Positions 1 through 7,534 of a DNA stretch of 11,772 nt are shown piece after piece. The first letter of the stretch is position 1. Each line of letters begins with the position of its first letter. The stretch is from Bacteroidota bacterium (GTDB lineage: Bacteria > Bacteroidota > Rhodothermia > Rhodothermales > UBA10348), in assembly GCA_018623785.1 (NCBI GenBank), contig JAAZVD010000021.1, positions 1 to 11,772 of the forward strand. Reading direction: 5' to 3'. Made by a program: the position numbers and the translations under genes. The notes below the pieces were generated by a model, which did not search any database, was not told where the DNA came from, and saw only the letters and a list, made by a program, of their open reading frames with translations.

Positions 1-8
1 AGCATCAA

Positions 9-437
9 TCAGGGCGTGTTCAGGCGAAAAACTTTCCGGTAGATCTCCGTGTCGAGAATCTCTTTGTGCTTGCTGCGCAGGGTGTCCATGTAAGCCTCAT
101 ACTCTGCACCCAGGTCATGCAATTCGGCATATTGCTCGGTGCTCTCATAGGAGCTTACCAGGGCATACTGGTATGTATCGACACCAGAATCGTCAGCTAC
201 CTTAAGGACGATGTAGTTCTCTGGATACGAGGCCTCCGTGTAAAAGGCGTTCAATTTGGCCACGTCTGCGAGATATTCCGCCTCGGTTATTCCTTCGGGA
301 AGATCGAACAGATGGATGCTCATCTGATTGACAACCCTGTCTGCAGGCTCTTCAGAGACAACGGTTACCTCCACTTCCTTGGAGCAACCGAACAGGAACG
401 CCACCAAGAGGAGGGAAAGAACTGCATTTTTAGTCAT
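9..437 (-). CDS. small lipoprotein of unknown function
   Basis: I do not recognise a named family. The 142-residue product starts with a short basic n-region, a leucine-rich hydrophobic stretch and a lipobox LFGC with the acceptor cysteine at residue 18, so it should be a lipid-anchored envelope protein. After an acidic linker (about 20-38) the remaining ~100 residues alternate predicted strands and helices: strand near MSIHLFDLPEG, helix after ITEAEYLADV, strands near YIVLKV and YQYALVSSYES, then a long charged C-terminal helix. This resembles a small alpha/beta-barrel (ABM/EthD-like) fold, but that is a guess from secondary-structure pattern only. The start is the ATG just ahead of the signal sequence; no clear Shine-Dalgarno is visible. 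It lies 117 nt downstream of the DUF6090-like gene, so it may share that transcript or have its own promoter. The existence of the gene is well supported; its role is unknown. Confidence 0.8.
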   Translation of the reverse strand: MTKNAVLSLLLVAFLFGCSKEVEVTVVSEEPADRVVNQMSIHLFDLPEGITEAEYLADVAKLNAFYTEASYPENYIVLKVADDSGVDTYQYALVSSYESTEQYAELHDLGAEYEAYMDTLRSKHKEILDTEIYRKVFRLNTP

Positions 438-527
438 GATAGCACACTTTGGATGATGTTCTGGGGAGGAACGGATTCAGGGGAGAACGCCTTCCGGGGC
501 ATGCAATTCTCACGCACAGTACCGTCC

Positions 528-552
528 AAGACTACGGTGAGCGCCTAGTCTT
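528..552 (-). terminator. hairpin just after the DUF6090-like gene; possible weak terminator
   Basis: A perfect 7-bp inverted repeat, AAGACTA at 528-534 and TAGTCTT at 546-552, encloses an 11-nt centre that can add GG/CC pairs around one bulged base. It begins 2 nt after the TGA of the gene at 555-1280, where a terminator or 3'-end-stabilising hairpin would sit. It is not followed by a U-tract on either strand, so a classical intrinsic terminator is doubtful. A 7-bp stem alone is expected several times by chance in a window this size; the position is the only thing in its favour. Confidence 0.3.
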
Positions 553-554
553 TG

Positions 555-1280
555 TCAAAGGTCTTGCAATAAAGCGGCCAGTTCGTCGCGTAGCTCGTTG
601 TATCGTATTACCTGACCTCGATGGATACGAATCCTGTCCGCCAGTGCCAAACTTGAGTTCAGGAACGTGATGTCAGAGTATTTGCTGCGCACGTCGGGGT
701 CGACAAAAAATGGATTCACGATTACTTTTGTACTGCTCTCGAGGCCTATGCCTGGAAAAGTGCTGGCATTTACCCAAGGGTGGTGTTCGTTATAGTATGC
801 GAGTGTGATGCGGTCGACAATCGCATTATTGTCGTCAACCCGCTTTGATACGTACTCGTAGTAGTCCCTGAGTTTGCGATTGATATCCTCGGGAAACAGC
901 TGCAGTCTACCTGTTGCCACTAGCGATTTGTAGGTGGACGTGTTCATGTAGAACGTACCGTACTGATAGGGCGTGCCAATATCTTCGAGGGTCGCTGCTA
1001 GTTGATCGTAGGTTAACGCTCCACTTCTATGCGCCATCACATCACCTATGATCCGCTGCATATTGCTATCGCCCTCCTCAATCATGCCGAAGACTTCCGA
1101 CAGCCGCTCACGATCCTGCTCAAGATCCTCGAGTAGACTTCGAATTTCAGACAGGTGCAATTCTGAAATAATGCGATCTTGGCGCCAGCCATCCAGGGCA
1201 AACGAAACCGTTATTCCGAGAACAACGACGATAAACTCTACAGTGTGTGTCCGAATGGACGACCAAAGGGCTGGTTTCAT
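555..1280 (-). CDS. DUF6090-like membrane-anchored protein
   Basis: The 241-residue protein has one N-terminal membrane segment (about residues 13-29, EFIVVVLGITVSFALDGW) followed directly by WRQDR and a long charged helix rich in E, D and R (about 38-70), likely a coiled coil. The pattern of a short N-terminus, a VEFIVVVLGI-type membrane helix, an aromatic W and a basic/acidic helix is that of the DUF6090 family, common in Bacteroidota and relatives and of unknown function. The C-terminal part contains TSTYKSLVATGRLQLF, close to the conserved 'T.Y..L..SG.L.LI' type segment of that family, and ends in a second amphipathic helix. The start is the ATG at 1280. It follows glpT by 81 nt, with no recognisable terminator or promoter between. 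There is no evidence of a role in glycerol metabolism; co-location may be incidental. Confidence 0.75.
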   Translation of the reverse strand: MKPALWSSIRTHTVEFIVVVLGITVSFALDGWRQDRIISELHLSEIRSLLEDLEQDRERLSEVFGMIEEGDSNMQRIIGDVMAHRSGALTYDQLAATLEDIGTPYQYGTFYMNTSTYKSLVATGRLQLFPEDINRKLRDYYEYVSKRVDDNNAIVDRITLAYYNEHHPWVNASTFPGIGLESSTKVIVNPFFVDPDVRSKYSDITFLNSSLALADRIRIHRGQVIRYNELRDELAALLQDL

Positions 1281-1361
1281 GTACTTGTGAAGGAAGGTGT
1301 TACCTCGTGTATCAAAAGAACATGACGTGACAAAGAACTGTCATTGCTCCGCTTAAGTTCA

Positions 1362-2705
1362 TTAATCGCCTAGAAGAACCTCTCTTTCGGTTTTCCAGGT
1401 AAAGGAAATCAATATCATTGCCGCAACACAGGCGCTGACAATCAACAAAAATCCGGCATCCCACCCTGCTGCATCTACAAGTGCACCAATCACTACGTTT
1501 GCAGCGACTGCACCTCCAACATAGCCGAATAAGCCTGTAAATCCAGCAGCTGTCCCGGCAGCCTTTTTTGGAACAAGATCCAGCGCATGGACCCCTATCA
1601 ACATCACCGGGCCGTAGATGAGGAAACCAATTGAGATCAGCATAGCAATATCGACACCGGGGTTTCCGGGGGGATTGAACCAGTAGACCGCGACACAAAT
1701 ACCTGTCAGGAACATGTAGATTATGCTGACTGGGGCTCTTCGTCCCCTAAAAAGTCGATCCGACATCCAGCCACAAAGCAGCGTACCGGGAATCCCTGCC
1801 CACTCGTACAGTGCATATGCCCAGCTCGAGTCATCGAAAGAAAAGTTCTTGACCTCGCCCAAGTAGGTTGGTGCCCAATCCAGCACACCATACCGAACCA
1901 GATAGACGAAGGCGTTGGCCAAAGCAATGGTCCAAAGAAGCTTGTTGTTGAAGACATTTTCGAAGAAGATCTCCCGTGAAGAAAACTCCTTCTCATGGGT
2001 TGAATCGTAATCGAAGGTTTTGGGGTAATCCCTCCGATGTTCTTCAATAGGAGGAAGGCCTTGGCTCTGCGGTGTGTCTCTGACCGTCAACAAAATGAAC
2101 GCTACCACGATCAGCGACAATATGCCATGCGTGTACAGGATGGCATGCCAGTCAGCAAAAATGGCGACGCCCAGTATTGCGATGGGTCCCACAAGCCCTC
2201 CACCGACGTTGTGAGCCACATTCCAGAAGGCCATCTTGGTACCACGTTCACTAGCAGAAAACCAATGCACCATGGTTCTACCTGAGGGAGGCCATCCCAT
2301 CCCCTGAAACCACCCATTCAGGAGCAGGAGCGTAAACATCATGGTGACTGATGCCGTGGCAAACGGAAGAGTACCCATCACAATCATGATCACGGCACTG
2401 ACGGCCAAGCCTAACCCCATGAACGAACGGGCATTACTTCTATCCGAAACACTTCCCATCAAGAACTTGGACAGCCCGTAGGCAATGGCCACTCCTGAAA
2501 GTGCAAAACCCAGCTCCGTGCGGGTATACCCTTCCTCAATCAGGTAGGGCATGGCAAGAGAGAAGTTTTTCCGGACGAAGTAATAACCGGCGTAGCCTAT
2601 GAAGATACCCGCAAACACCTGCAATCGAAGACGACGATACTTGCCATCGATATGTTCTTCAGGAACACGCGGCTGATGAGAGGGTGGTCGGAGAATGCCT
2701 ATCAT
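1362..2705 (-). CDS. glpT: glycerol-3-phosphate:phosphate antiporter GlpT (MFS, organophosphate transporter family)
   Basis: GlpT imports sn-glycerol-3-phosphate across the inner membrane in exchange for inorganic phosphate. The 447-residue product matches the Escherichia coli protein closely as I recall it, almost column for column at the N-terminus, with shared blocks such as YRRLR, VRKNFSLAMPYL, GSVSDRSN, GWFQGMGWPPSGRTMVHW, LCGWMSDRLFRG and PKKAAGTAAGFTGLFGYVGG. The substrate-site residues fall in place: R45 and K80 in the N-terminal half, H165 in the WNVAHNVGGG motif and R271 (R269 in E. coli). A 12-helix MFS pattern is visible. The frame is open 25 codons further upstream, but the start at 2705 is chosen because it restores E. 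coli numbering and forms an ATGA overlap with the glpF stop, implying translational coupling. A paralogous organophosphate transporter (UhpT, PgtP) is unlikely given this identity. Confidence 0.96.
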   Translation of the reverse strand: MIGILRPPSHQPRVPEEHIDGKYRRLRLQVFAGIFIGYAGYYFVRKNFSLAMPYLIEEGYTRTELGFALSGVAIAYGLSKFLMGSVSDRSNARSFMGLGLAVSAVIMIVMGTLPFATASVTMMFTLLLLNGWFQGMGWPPSGRTMVHWFSASERGTKMAFWNVAHNVGGGLVGPIAILGVAIFADWHAILYTHGILSLIVVAFILLTVRDTPQSQGLPPIEEHRRDYPKTFDYDSTHEKEFSSREIFFENVFNNKLLWTIALANAFVYLVRYGVLDWAPTYLGEVKNFSFDDSSWAYALYEWAGIPGTLLCGWMSDRLFRGRRAPVSIIYMFLTGICVAVYWFNPPGNPGVDIAMLISIGFLIYGPVMLIGVHALDLVPKKAAGTAAGFTGLFGYVGGAVAANVVIGALVDAAGWDAGFLLIVSACVAAMILISFTWKTEREVLLGD

Positions 2706-3418
2706 GCGACTGCCCCGATCATGAGATAGAGGCCAGCTGCCAGCAATGCGCCGACAAACGGACCTACGACAGGAATCCATGAATACGACCAGTCGCTATC
2801 CCGTTTGCCAGCAACAGGAAGGAGTGCGTGCATCAGGCGAGGCGAGAGATCACGGGCTGGGTTAATGGCATATCCCGTAGGTCCACCGAGCCCAATCCCG
2901 ATGACAAGAACGAGCAAGGCAACGGGCAGCGCGTCCAGTGCTCCGAGCCCTACCTCGGGCGCAGCCAAAAGAAGGACGCAAAACACGAGCGCGAATGTCC
3001 CCAGTATTTCGGAAATCAGATTGGACAACGTATCCCGAATAGCGGGAGCGGTACAGAAAACCGCCAACTTGAGATCGGCATCTTCGGTTATCGAAAAATG
3101 CGGTCGATAGTGCAACCACGCAAGAGAGGCGCCTAAAGCTCCGCCGATGAACTGCGCAGCCATGTAGTAGGGAACCAGGGACCAGGAGAACTTCCCGGCC
3201 ACAGCCAATCCCAGTGTGACCGCCGGATTGATGTGCGCGCCGCTGATGGCTGCAACGGAGAATACTCCTACGAATACGGCCAACCCCCACCCCACAGTGA
3301 TGACAATCCAGCCACTGCTGTTGCCTTTGGTCTTGCTCAAGACAACGTTGGCAACGGTACCGTTGCCGAGGTACAGAAGAAGAGCCGTTCCCAGAATTTC
3401 AGCTATAAAAGGTGTCAT
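2702..3418 (-). CDS. glpF: glycerol facilitator GlpF (aquaglyceroporin, MIP family)
   Basis: GlpF is an inner-membrane channel passing glycerol and other small uncharged solutes down their gradient; GlpK then traps glycerol as G3P. The 238-residue product has the duplicated MIP architecture with two half-helices capped by NPA motifs: SGAHINPAVT with NPA at 64-66, and GYAINPARD with NPA at 186-188. The D after the second NPAR (D190) is the mark of glycerol facilitators rather than water-only aquaporins. By alignment from memory with E. coli GlpF, the selectivity filter would be W44, G174, Y183 and R189, with tyrosine in place of the E. coli phenylalanine. Six membrane helices are apparent and the length is normal for short bacterial forms. 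It starts 70 nt after the phosphodiesterase gene without a clear Shine-Dalgarno, and its stop overlaps the glpT start by 4 nt. Confidence 0.95.
   Translation of the reverse strand: MTPFIAEILGTALLLYLGNGTVANVVLSKTKGNSSGWIVITVGWGLAVFVGVFSVAAISGAHINPAVTLGLAVAGKFSWSLVPYYMAAQFIGGALGASLAWLHYRPHFSITEDADLKLAVFCTAPAIRDTLSNLISEILGTFALVFCVLLLAAPEVGLGALDALPVALLVLVIGIGLGGPTGYAINPARDLSPRLMHALLPVAGKRDSDWSYSWIPVVGPFVGALLAAGLYLMIGAVA
3350..3367. repeat. 18-bp perfect palindrome in the 5' part of glpF
   Basis: GGCAACGGTACCGTTGCC reads the same on both strands. In the glpF mRNA it can fold into a 7-bp stem with a GUAC loop, covering codons 18-23 (GNGTVA). By chance a perfect 18-bp palindrome is expected about 0.05 times in a window this size. 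A further GGCAAC copy lies downstream in the mRNA (3325-3320) and can compete for the same GUUGCC strand. Confidence 0.85.
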
Positions 3419-3488
3419 ATCGGTAGGGGATTGTGCGAAGTGACAGGTGAGGCCTCGTGAAAATGAGCACCCTCGTACTGAATGAGTC

Positions 3489-4364
3489 TCAGTTTTGCAT
3501 GGCTACGGCTCGATCAGGGTAGTCAGTAATCAGCCCGTCTACACCAAGATCGAGTAGCTTGCGCATTCGTGCCGTCTCGTTGATGGTCCAGGGCACGATC
3601 GTCAACCCAGCCGAATGTACAGAATCGACGAGCGATCGATCGACCAGATTATGATTCGGACTATATATTTGGGGAAGAAAGCTGAGTCGATCCAGATTGC
3701 TCTGAAAGCCCCTTTCGTTGCTGACCAGTAAGGCCAGCGTTGCCTCCGGTGCGATGCGGTGATAAGACTCGAGTGCACGTGGGTCGAACGACTGGATCGT
3801 CGTTCGACCCATCACATCCAGTTTCACGATTACCTCGTGGACCAGGTGGGCAAAGGTATCCACATCTGGATGGAATACACCATCGCCATCTTCCCTGGAC
3901 TTTATTTCGATATTGTACCGAACGGGTGTCTCCGCTGCCGATTCGACAGCTCTGAGGGCATCCACCAGAAGGGGCTTTGCCACAGACATTGGTTCCTGTT
4001 CAGGAAAGCGCTCATTACCCCTGGACCCACAGTCAAAAAGGGCAATACGCTCGTAAGACATCGTAAATAGATTGAGCGACATGGCCTCCTCCTCGTCAAC
4101 GGCCGTGCTATCCGGATGAGAGCATATTTCTGCCGACATCCAGGGTTCATGGGATACAACAACCTGTGAATCAGCCGACACGACCACATCCATCTCAATG
4201 GTATCCACCCCGTATTCGAGGGCCAGAAGGAATCCCGGAATTGAGTTTTCAGGTAGCAGGCCCCGGGCCCCACGGTGTCCCTGGAGATCGTATTCAACAA
4301 CGGAAGAACAGCCCATCAGGCACGTCATTAAGAGAAAAGGAAAGGTGTAAAAACGGCTTTTCAT
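3489..4364 (-). CDS. glycerophosphodiester phosphodiesterase, lipoprotein (GDPD family)
   Basis: This enzyme hydrolyses glycerophosphodiesters (deacylated phospholipid head groups) to sn-glycerol-3-phosphate and an alcohol, using a divalent metal. The 291-residue product has a signal sequence with lipobox LMGC (C19), so it is predicted to be lipid-anchored in the envelope and to act outside the cytoplasm. The GDPD TIM-barrel motifs appear in order: GHRGARG with catalytic H30 and R31, PENS at 38-41, EMD with metal ligands E57 and D59, SHEP with catalytic H72, NIEIK with E153 and K155, QSFDP at 191-195, VPWTIN and the terminal GVDGLITDYPD. No key residue is missing. It sits between glpD and glpF, matching the supply of G3P to GlpT. 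Its role matches GlpQ, but it is shorter than E. coli GlpQ and closer in size to generic GDPD proteins, so no symbol is given. The start is the ATG preceding the signal sequence. Confidence 0.93.
   Translation of the reverse strand: MKSRFYTFPFLLMTCLMGCSSVVEYDLQGHRGARGLLPENSIPGFLLALEYGVDTIEMDVVVSADSQVVVSHEPWMSAEICSHPDSTAVDEEEAMSLNLFTMSYERIALFDCGSRGNERFPEQEPMSVAKPLLVDALRAVESAAETPVRYNIEIKSREDGDGVFHPDVDTFAHLVHEVIVKLDVMGRTTIQSFDPRALESYHRIAPEATLALLVSNERGFQSNLDRLSFLPQIYSPNHNLVDRSLVDSVHSAGLTIVPWTINETARMRKLLDLGVDGLITDYPDRAVAMQN
3780..3811. repeat. 13-bp perfect inverted repeat with 6-nt loop inside the GDPD gene
   Basis: TGGGTCGAACGAC (3780-3792) and GTCGTTCGACCCA (3799-3811) are exact reverse complements around TGGATC. 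On the mRNA the stem spans codons 185-195, encoding the conserved MGRTTIQSFDP stretch. No U-tract follows on either strand, so it is not an intrinsic terminator. Chance expectation for a 13-bp stem with a short loop in this window is on the order of 0.001. Confidence 0.85.
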
Positions 4365-4415
4365 GTCTTTCGAGGTATGATTCTTTCTGGTCGGATTGCT
4401 ACCAACACCTCATGC

Positions 4416-6023
4416 TTACAGCTGATACCGGGATGCCAGTGTGTTGAAAGAGGAAACTTCCCGCTCAATCCAGTCGGCAGTCTGGTTTAGCTTACCGGCC
4501 ATGAGATGAGCTACTCGCGGGGCCATTTCTGTGCTTGCCTTCGCATTCAGGAAAAGGGCACGAGTGCGACGGGCCAGTATATCTTCAACTGTTCGAGCCA
4601 TTTCGTTTTGTACTGCCCAGGAAACCTGTCCCTCAACATAGGGCAGTTCAGGATGCAAGCGTTGGCTACCATTCGGTTGGCGATCAATGGTCTCCAATAG
4701 TGCCACATGGTCCGCACCGTACTCACCAAACTGCAAGGTGCCATGATCGGTCAGATGACCGTGCAGGGGTAGATCTCGGGTGACACTCTTTCTGTCCGAA
4801 GCACCCAGGCGCTTACACACTCGATCTACAACTTCCTCGGCCATATGCCTGTAGGTTGTCCATTTGCCACCTGCGACCGTAATCAATCCGGAAGCCGATT
4901 CCTGAATCACGTGGTCCCTTGAGAGTGATTTAGTAGGGCCGCCAGAGGATCCGATGAGTGGGCGAAGTCCAACGAAGACACTCAACACGTCTGCACGGGT
5001 CGGCGCTTGGCGCAAGTATCTACCCGCATGCCCTACAAGGAAGGAAATCTCATCATCCAGTGCTCTTGGTTCTGATTCAATATGATCTACCGGTGTATCA
5101 GTAGTTCCGAGTAAGGCATGCCCCTCCCACGGTATACAAAACAGCACTCTGCCATCATCCGTACGTGGCACCATGATAGCTGCGTCTCCCGGAAGGAATG
5201 CTGCCGGCAGCACCAGATGAACGCCCTGGCTGGCTCGGATCATGTGTGTGCTATGCGCTCCTTCCATGGAGCGCACAGTATCGGCAAAAACGCCAGTTGC
5301 ATTTACAACGCAGCGTGCAGCAATACTGAAGTCCTCATCGGTTTCAATGTCTTTAACCCGAACGCCCATTCCATGGTTGGGCATTGCCGAGAGATGCGTC
5401 ACTTTGCAGTGATTTACTACCGTGCCTCCTTCTCGGACGCAGGTCTGCGCCAAGGCGAGTGCCATACGAGCATCATTGAACTGACCATCAACGTAGGAGA
5501 CACCGCCCATCAGGCAAGCCTCATTGATCCCCTGCTGCTCGGTGAGCACTTCGCTTCTACGCAATAATCGTGATGGGGGAATTCCTCGACCAGTAGCCAA
5601 GACATTGTACAGTTTCAAACCAGTGCCGTAAAACGCCAACTCGGCCGCGTTTCGGCACGGCACTACAAATTGGCGAAGCCGTACCAAGTGTGGGGCATTC
5701 TTTATCAGAAGGTCCCTTTCCTCAAGCGCCTTCATCACCATTTTTACGCGCCCTTGCCTCAAATATCGAATCCCTCCATGCACGAGTTTAGTGCTTCGGC
5801 TGGACGTTCCTTTGGCAAAGTCATCCCGCTCCAGCAGCAGCGTGCGCAAACCCCGTGAGGCGGCATCAACGGCGGTACCCAATCCCGTTGCTCCTCCTCC
5901 AATAATCACCACGTCCCACATTCCGCTACCTCGCATCTCTGCTACTGATCGCATACGATTCAGATAGCCTAGAGTTAGAGAAGAGGTCTCATCGGCTGGG
6001 TATGGCTGGTTGGGATCAGACAT
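4416..6023 (-). CDS. glpD: aerobic glycerol-3-phosphate dehydrogenase GlpD (FAD)
   Basis: GlpD oxidises G3P to dihydroxyacetone phosphate at the cytoplasmic face of the membrane and passes electrons through FAD to the quinone pool. The 535-residue product has a Rossmann dinucleotide fold at 37-58 (DVVIIGGGATGLGTA, glycine motif 42-47), then LLERDDFAKGTSSRSTKLVHGG, the GlpD/DAO signature contacting FAD and substrate, then GLRPLI and VAGGKWTTYR near 365-400 and a helical C-terminal cap domain (about 410-530). Length and domain order are those of respiratory GlpD rather than NAD(P)-dependent GpsA or the anaerobic GlpABC complex. About 34 residues precede the FAD motif, longer than in E. coli GlpD; the start fits because the ATG lies 1 nt after the glpK stop, implying coupled translation. 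It is followed after 51 nt by the phosphodiesterase gene. Confidence 0.96.
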   Translation of the reverse strand: MSDPNQPYPADETSSLTLGYLNRMRSVAEMRGSGMWDVVIIGGGATGLGTAVDAASRGLRTLLLERDDFAKGTSSRSTKLVHGGIRYLRQGRVKMVMKALEERDLLIKNAPHLVRLRQFVVPCRNAAELAFYGTGLKLYNVLATGRGIPPSRLLRRSEVLTEQQGINEACLMGGVSYVDGQFNDARMALALAQTCVREGGTVVNHCKVTHLSAMPNHGMGVRVKDIETDEDFSIAARCVVNATGVFADTVRSMEGAHSTHMIRASQGVHLVLPAAFLPGDAAIMVPRTDDGRVLFCIPWEGHALLGTTDTPVDHIESEPRALDDEISFLVGHAGRYLRQAPTRADVLSVFVGLRPLIGSSGGPTKSLSRDHVIQESASGLITVAGGKWTTYRHMAEEVVDRVCKRLGASDRKSVTRDLPLHGHLTDHGTLQFGEYGADHVALLETIDRQPNGSQRLHPELPYVEGQVSWAVQNEMARTVEDILARRTRALFLNAKASTEMAPRVAHLMAGKLNQTADWIEREVSSFNTLASRYQL

Positions 6024-6024
6024 T

Positions 6025-7518
6025 TTAAACAGCTTCTATCCAATGTTGGGACCGTTCGACCGCACGCGTCCACGACTTGGTCAATGCGACCCGACGGGTT
6101 TCGGACATCTGCGAAATGAAGGTCTGGTCCTCAGCCCATAGCGCTTTCAGTGTGTCGATATCACTCCAGAAGCCGACAGCCAACCCTGCCAAATAGGCAG
6201 CTCCCAACGCGGTAGTCTCCAGAATCCGAGGCCGCACAACGGGCACCTCCAGCAGATCAGCCTGGAACTGCATGAGTATGTTATTGGCTGCCGCACCGCC
6301 ATCGACGCGCATACTGGCAAGGTCGATTCCGGAGTCTGCTTCCATGGCATCCACCAGATCGGCACTCTGGAATGCAATACTCTCCAGTGCAGCCCGCGCA
6401 ATGTGCCCGGCCGTCGATCCGCGTGTCAATCCTATCAGCGTGCCGCGTGCGTACGGATCCCAGTGGGGCGCTCCCAGGCCGGCAAATGCCGGGACCAAAA
6501 ATACCCCGTCACTCGACTCAACGGTTGCTGCCAGATCTTCCACCTCGGATGATGTCTGAATTACTCCCAAGCCATCTCTCAGCCACTGAACCACAGCGCC
6601 CCCAATGAAGACGCTTCCTTCCAAAGCATAGGATGTTTCATCTCCGATCTGCCACGCAACAGTGGTGAGCAGATTGTTTTGCGAAGCTACCGCACGGGAT
6701 CCCGTGTTCATGAGCATAAAGCAACCCGTACCATACGTGTTCTTTACCATACCAGGATCCACGCACACCTGACCAAAAAGAGCTGCCTGTTGGTCGCCCG
6801 CCACTCCTGAAATAGGGATTTCCGATCCGAGAAGAGAGGCCTCAGATGTTCCTATGAGACCACTGGACGGTACGACATCAGGTAGCATGGAGCGGGGGAC
6901 CCCCATGATTTCAAGCAGGGATTCATCCCATGCCAGGTCTTGAATGTTGAAGAGCATCGTTCGGGACGCATTGGATGGATCCGTCGCATGCACTTCGCCC
7001 CCCGTCAGATTCCAGATAAGCCAACTGTCCACCGTCCCGAAAGCAAGATGACCCGCCTCTGCCGCTTCTCGGGCTCCGTCTACGTTTTCCAGGATCCAGC
7101 GCACCTTCGTGCCAGAGAAGTAAGCGTCCACCACCAAACCCGTCTGGGCCCGGATTTCGTCTTCGTGTCCCTGTTCTTTGAGGTGGTCGCAGAAAGCCGC
7201 AGTACGTCGGTCCTGCCATACAATGGCGCGAGATATAGGTTTACCAGATCGGCGGTCCCACACTACTGTTGTTTCCCGCTGATTGGTTATTCCAATAGCT
7301 GCTACATCCGAGCCATCTGATCCAACCCGAGCAAGCACCTCTTTGGTCACCTCCAGCTGAGAGGCCCAGATTTCCTCTGCGTCATGCTCTACCCAGCCCG
7401 GTTGAGGATAGTGCTGGGTAAACTCCTTCTGCGCCACGTCCACCACCTTGCCATGACGATCGAAGAGAATGGCCCGTGAACTGGTCGTGCCTTGGTCGAG
7501 GGATAAAACGTAATTCAT
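6025..7518 (-). CDS. glpK: glycerol kinase GlpK
   Basis: GlpK phosphorylates glycerol with ATP to sn-glycerol-3-phosphate, committing it to GlpD. The 497-residue product carries the full FGGY-kinase pattern: [10 protein letters not shown] at 7-16 (phosphate-binding loop), NQRETT with R81 and E82, DAYFSGTK with Y133, and [10 protein letters not shown] with the catalytic base D242, followed by [15 protein letters not shown] and, in the C-terminal lobe, [13 protein letters not shown] and VDGGAAANN. The catalytic set is complete. The loop before the catalytic Asp (223-236) reads [11 protein letters not shown] where E. coli has its fructose-1,6-bisphosphate loop GGKGGTRIPI, and it also lacks the histidine that HPr phosphorylates in Gram-positive enzymes. 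The start lies 16 nt after the upstream SurA-like gene without an obvious Shine-Dalgarno; the stop is 1 nt before glpD. Confidence 0.97.
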   Translation of the reverse strand: MNYVLSLDQGTTSSRAILFDRHGKVVDVAQKEFTQHYPQPGWVEHDAEEIWASQLEVTKEVLARVGSDGSDVAAIGITNQRETTVVWDRRSGKPISRAIVWQDRRTAAFCDHLKEQGHEDEIRAQTGLVVDAYFSGTKVRWILENVDGAREAAEAGHLAFGTVDSWLIWNLTGGEVHATDPSNASRTMLFNIQDLAWDESLLEIMGVPRSMLPDVVPSSGLIGTSEASLLGSEIPISGVAGDQQAALFGQVCVDPGMVKNTYGTGCFMLMNTGSRAVASQNNLLTTVAWQIGDETSYALEGSVFIGGAVVQWLRDGLGVIQTSSEVEDLAATVESSDGVFLVPAFAGLGAPHWDPYARGTLIGLTRGSTAGHIARAALESIAFQSADLVDAMEADSGIDLASMRVDGGAAANNILMQFQADLLEVPVVRPRILETTALGAAYLAGLAVGFWSDIDTLKALWAEDQTFISQMSETRRVALTKSWTRAVERSQHWIEAV

Positions 7519-7534
7519 GTCGGGTATGTGACTT

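Noticed and set aside
66..548. 160-codon open frame on the plus strand
   Set aside because: It is antisense to the small lipoprotein gene, whose signal sequence and composition are convincing; the plus-strand product shows nothing recognisable.
1313..1320. TTCTTTTG on the minus strand as a Bacteroidota-type -7 promoter element upstream of the DUF6090-like gene
   Set aside because: It differs from TAnnTTTG at one base and no TTG lies at the usual -33 spacing.
1328..1343. TGACA/TGTCA hairpin downstream of glpT as a terminator
   Set aside because: Only 5 bp, AT-rich and without a U-tract; expected by chance.
2706..2780. Longer glpT start 25 codons upstream
   Set aside because: The extra residues lie wholly inside glpF in another frame and do not resemble GlpT. 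The start at 2705 gives E. coli-like numbering of R45, K80 and H165 and an ATGA overlap.
3851..3858. TACCTTTG on the minus strand, a perfect match to the -7 consensus, within the GDPD gene (a similar match at 6496-6503 in glpK)
   Set aside because: Both are over 400 nt from the next start with no supporting -33 element; an 8-mer with two free positions is expected several times by chance.
5199..5212. 14-bp palindromes in glpD (5199-5212) and glpK (6693-6706) as binding sites
   Set aside because: Each is close to chance expectation and far from any gene start; kept only as part of the window-wide palindrome observation.
5254..5275. 8-bp stem-loop in glpD (TGCGCTCC/GGAGCGCA) and another 8-bp stem at 1144-1169 in the DUF6090-like gene
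   Set aside because: About one 8-bp stem with a short loop is expected by chance in a window this size.
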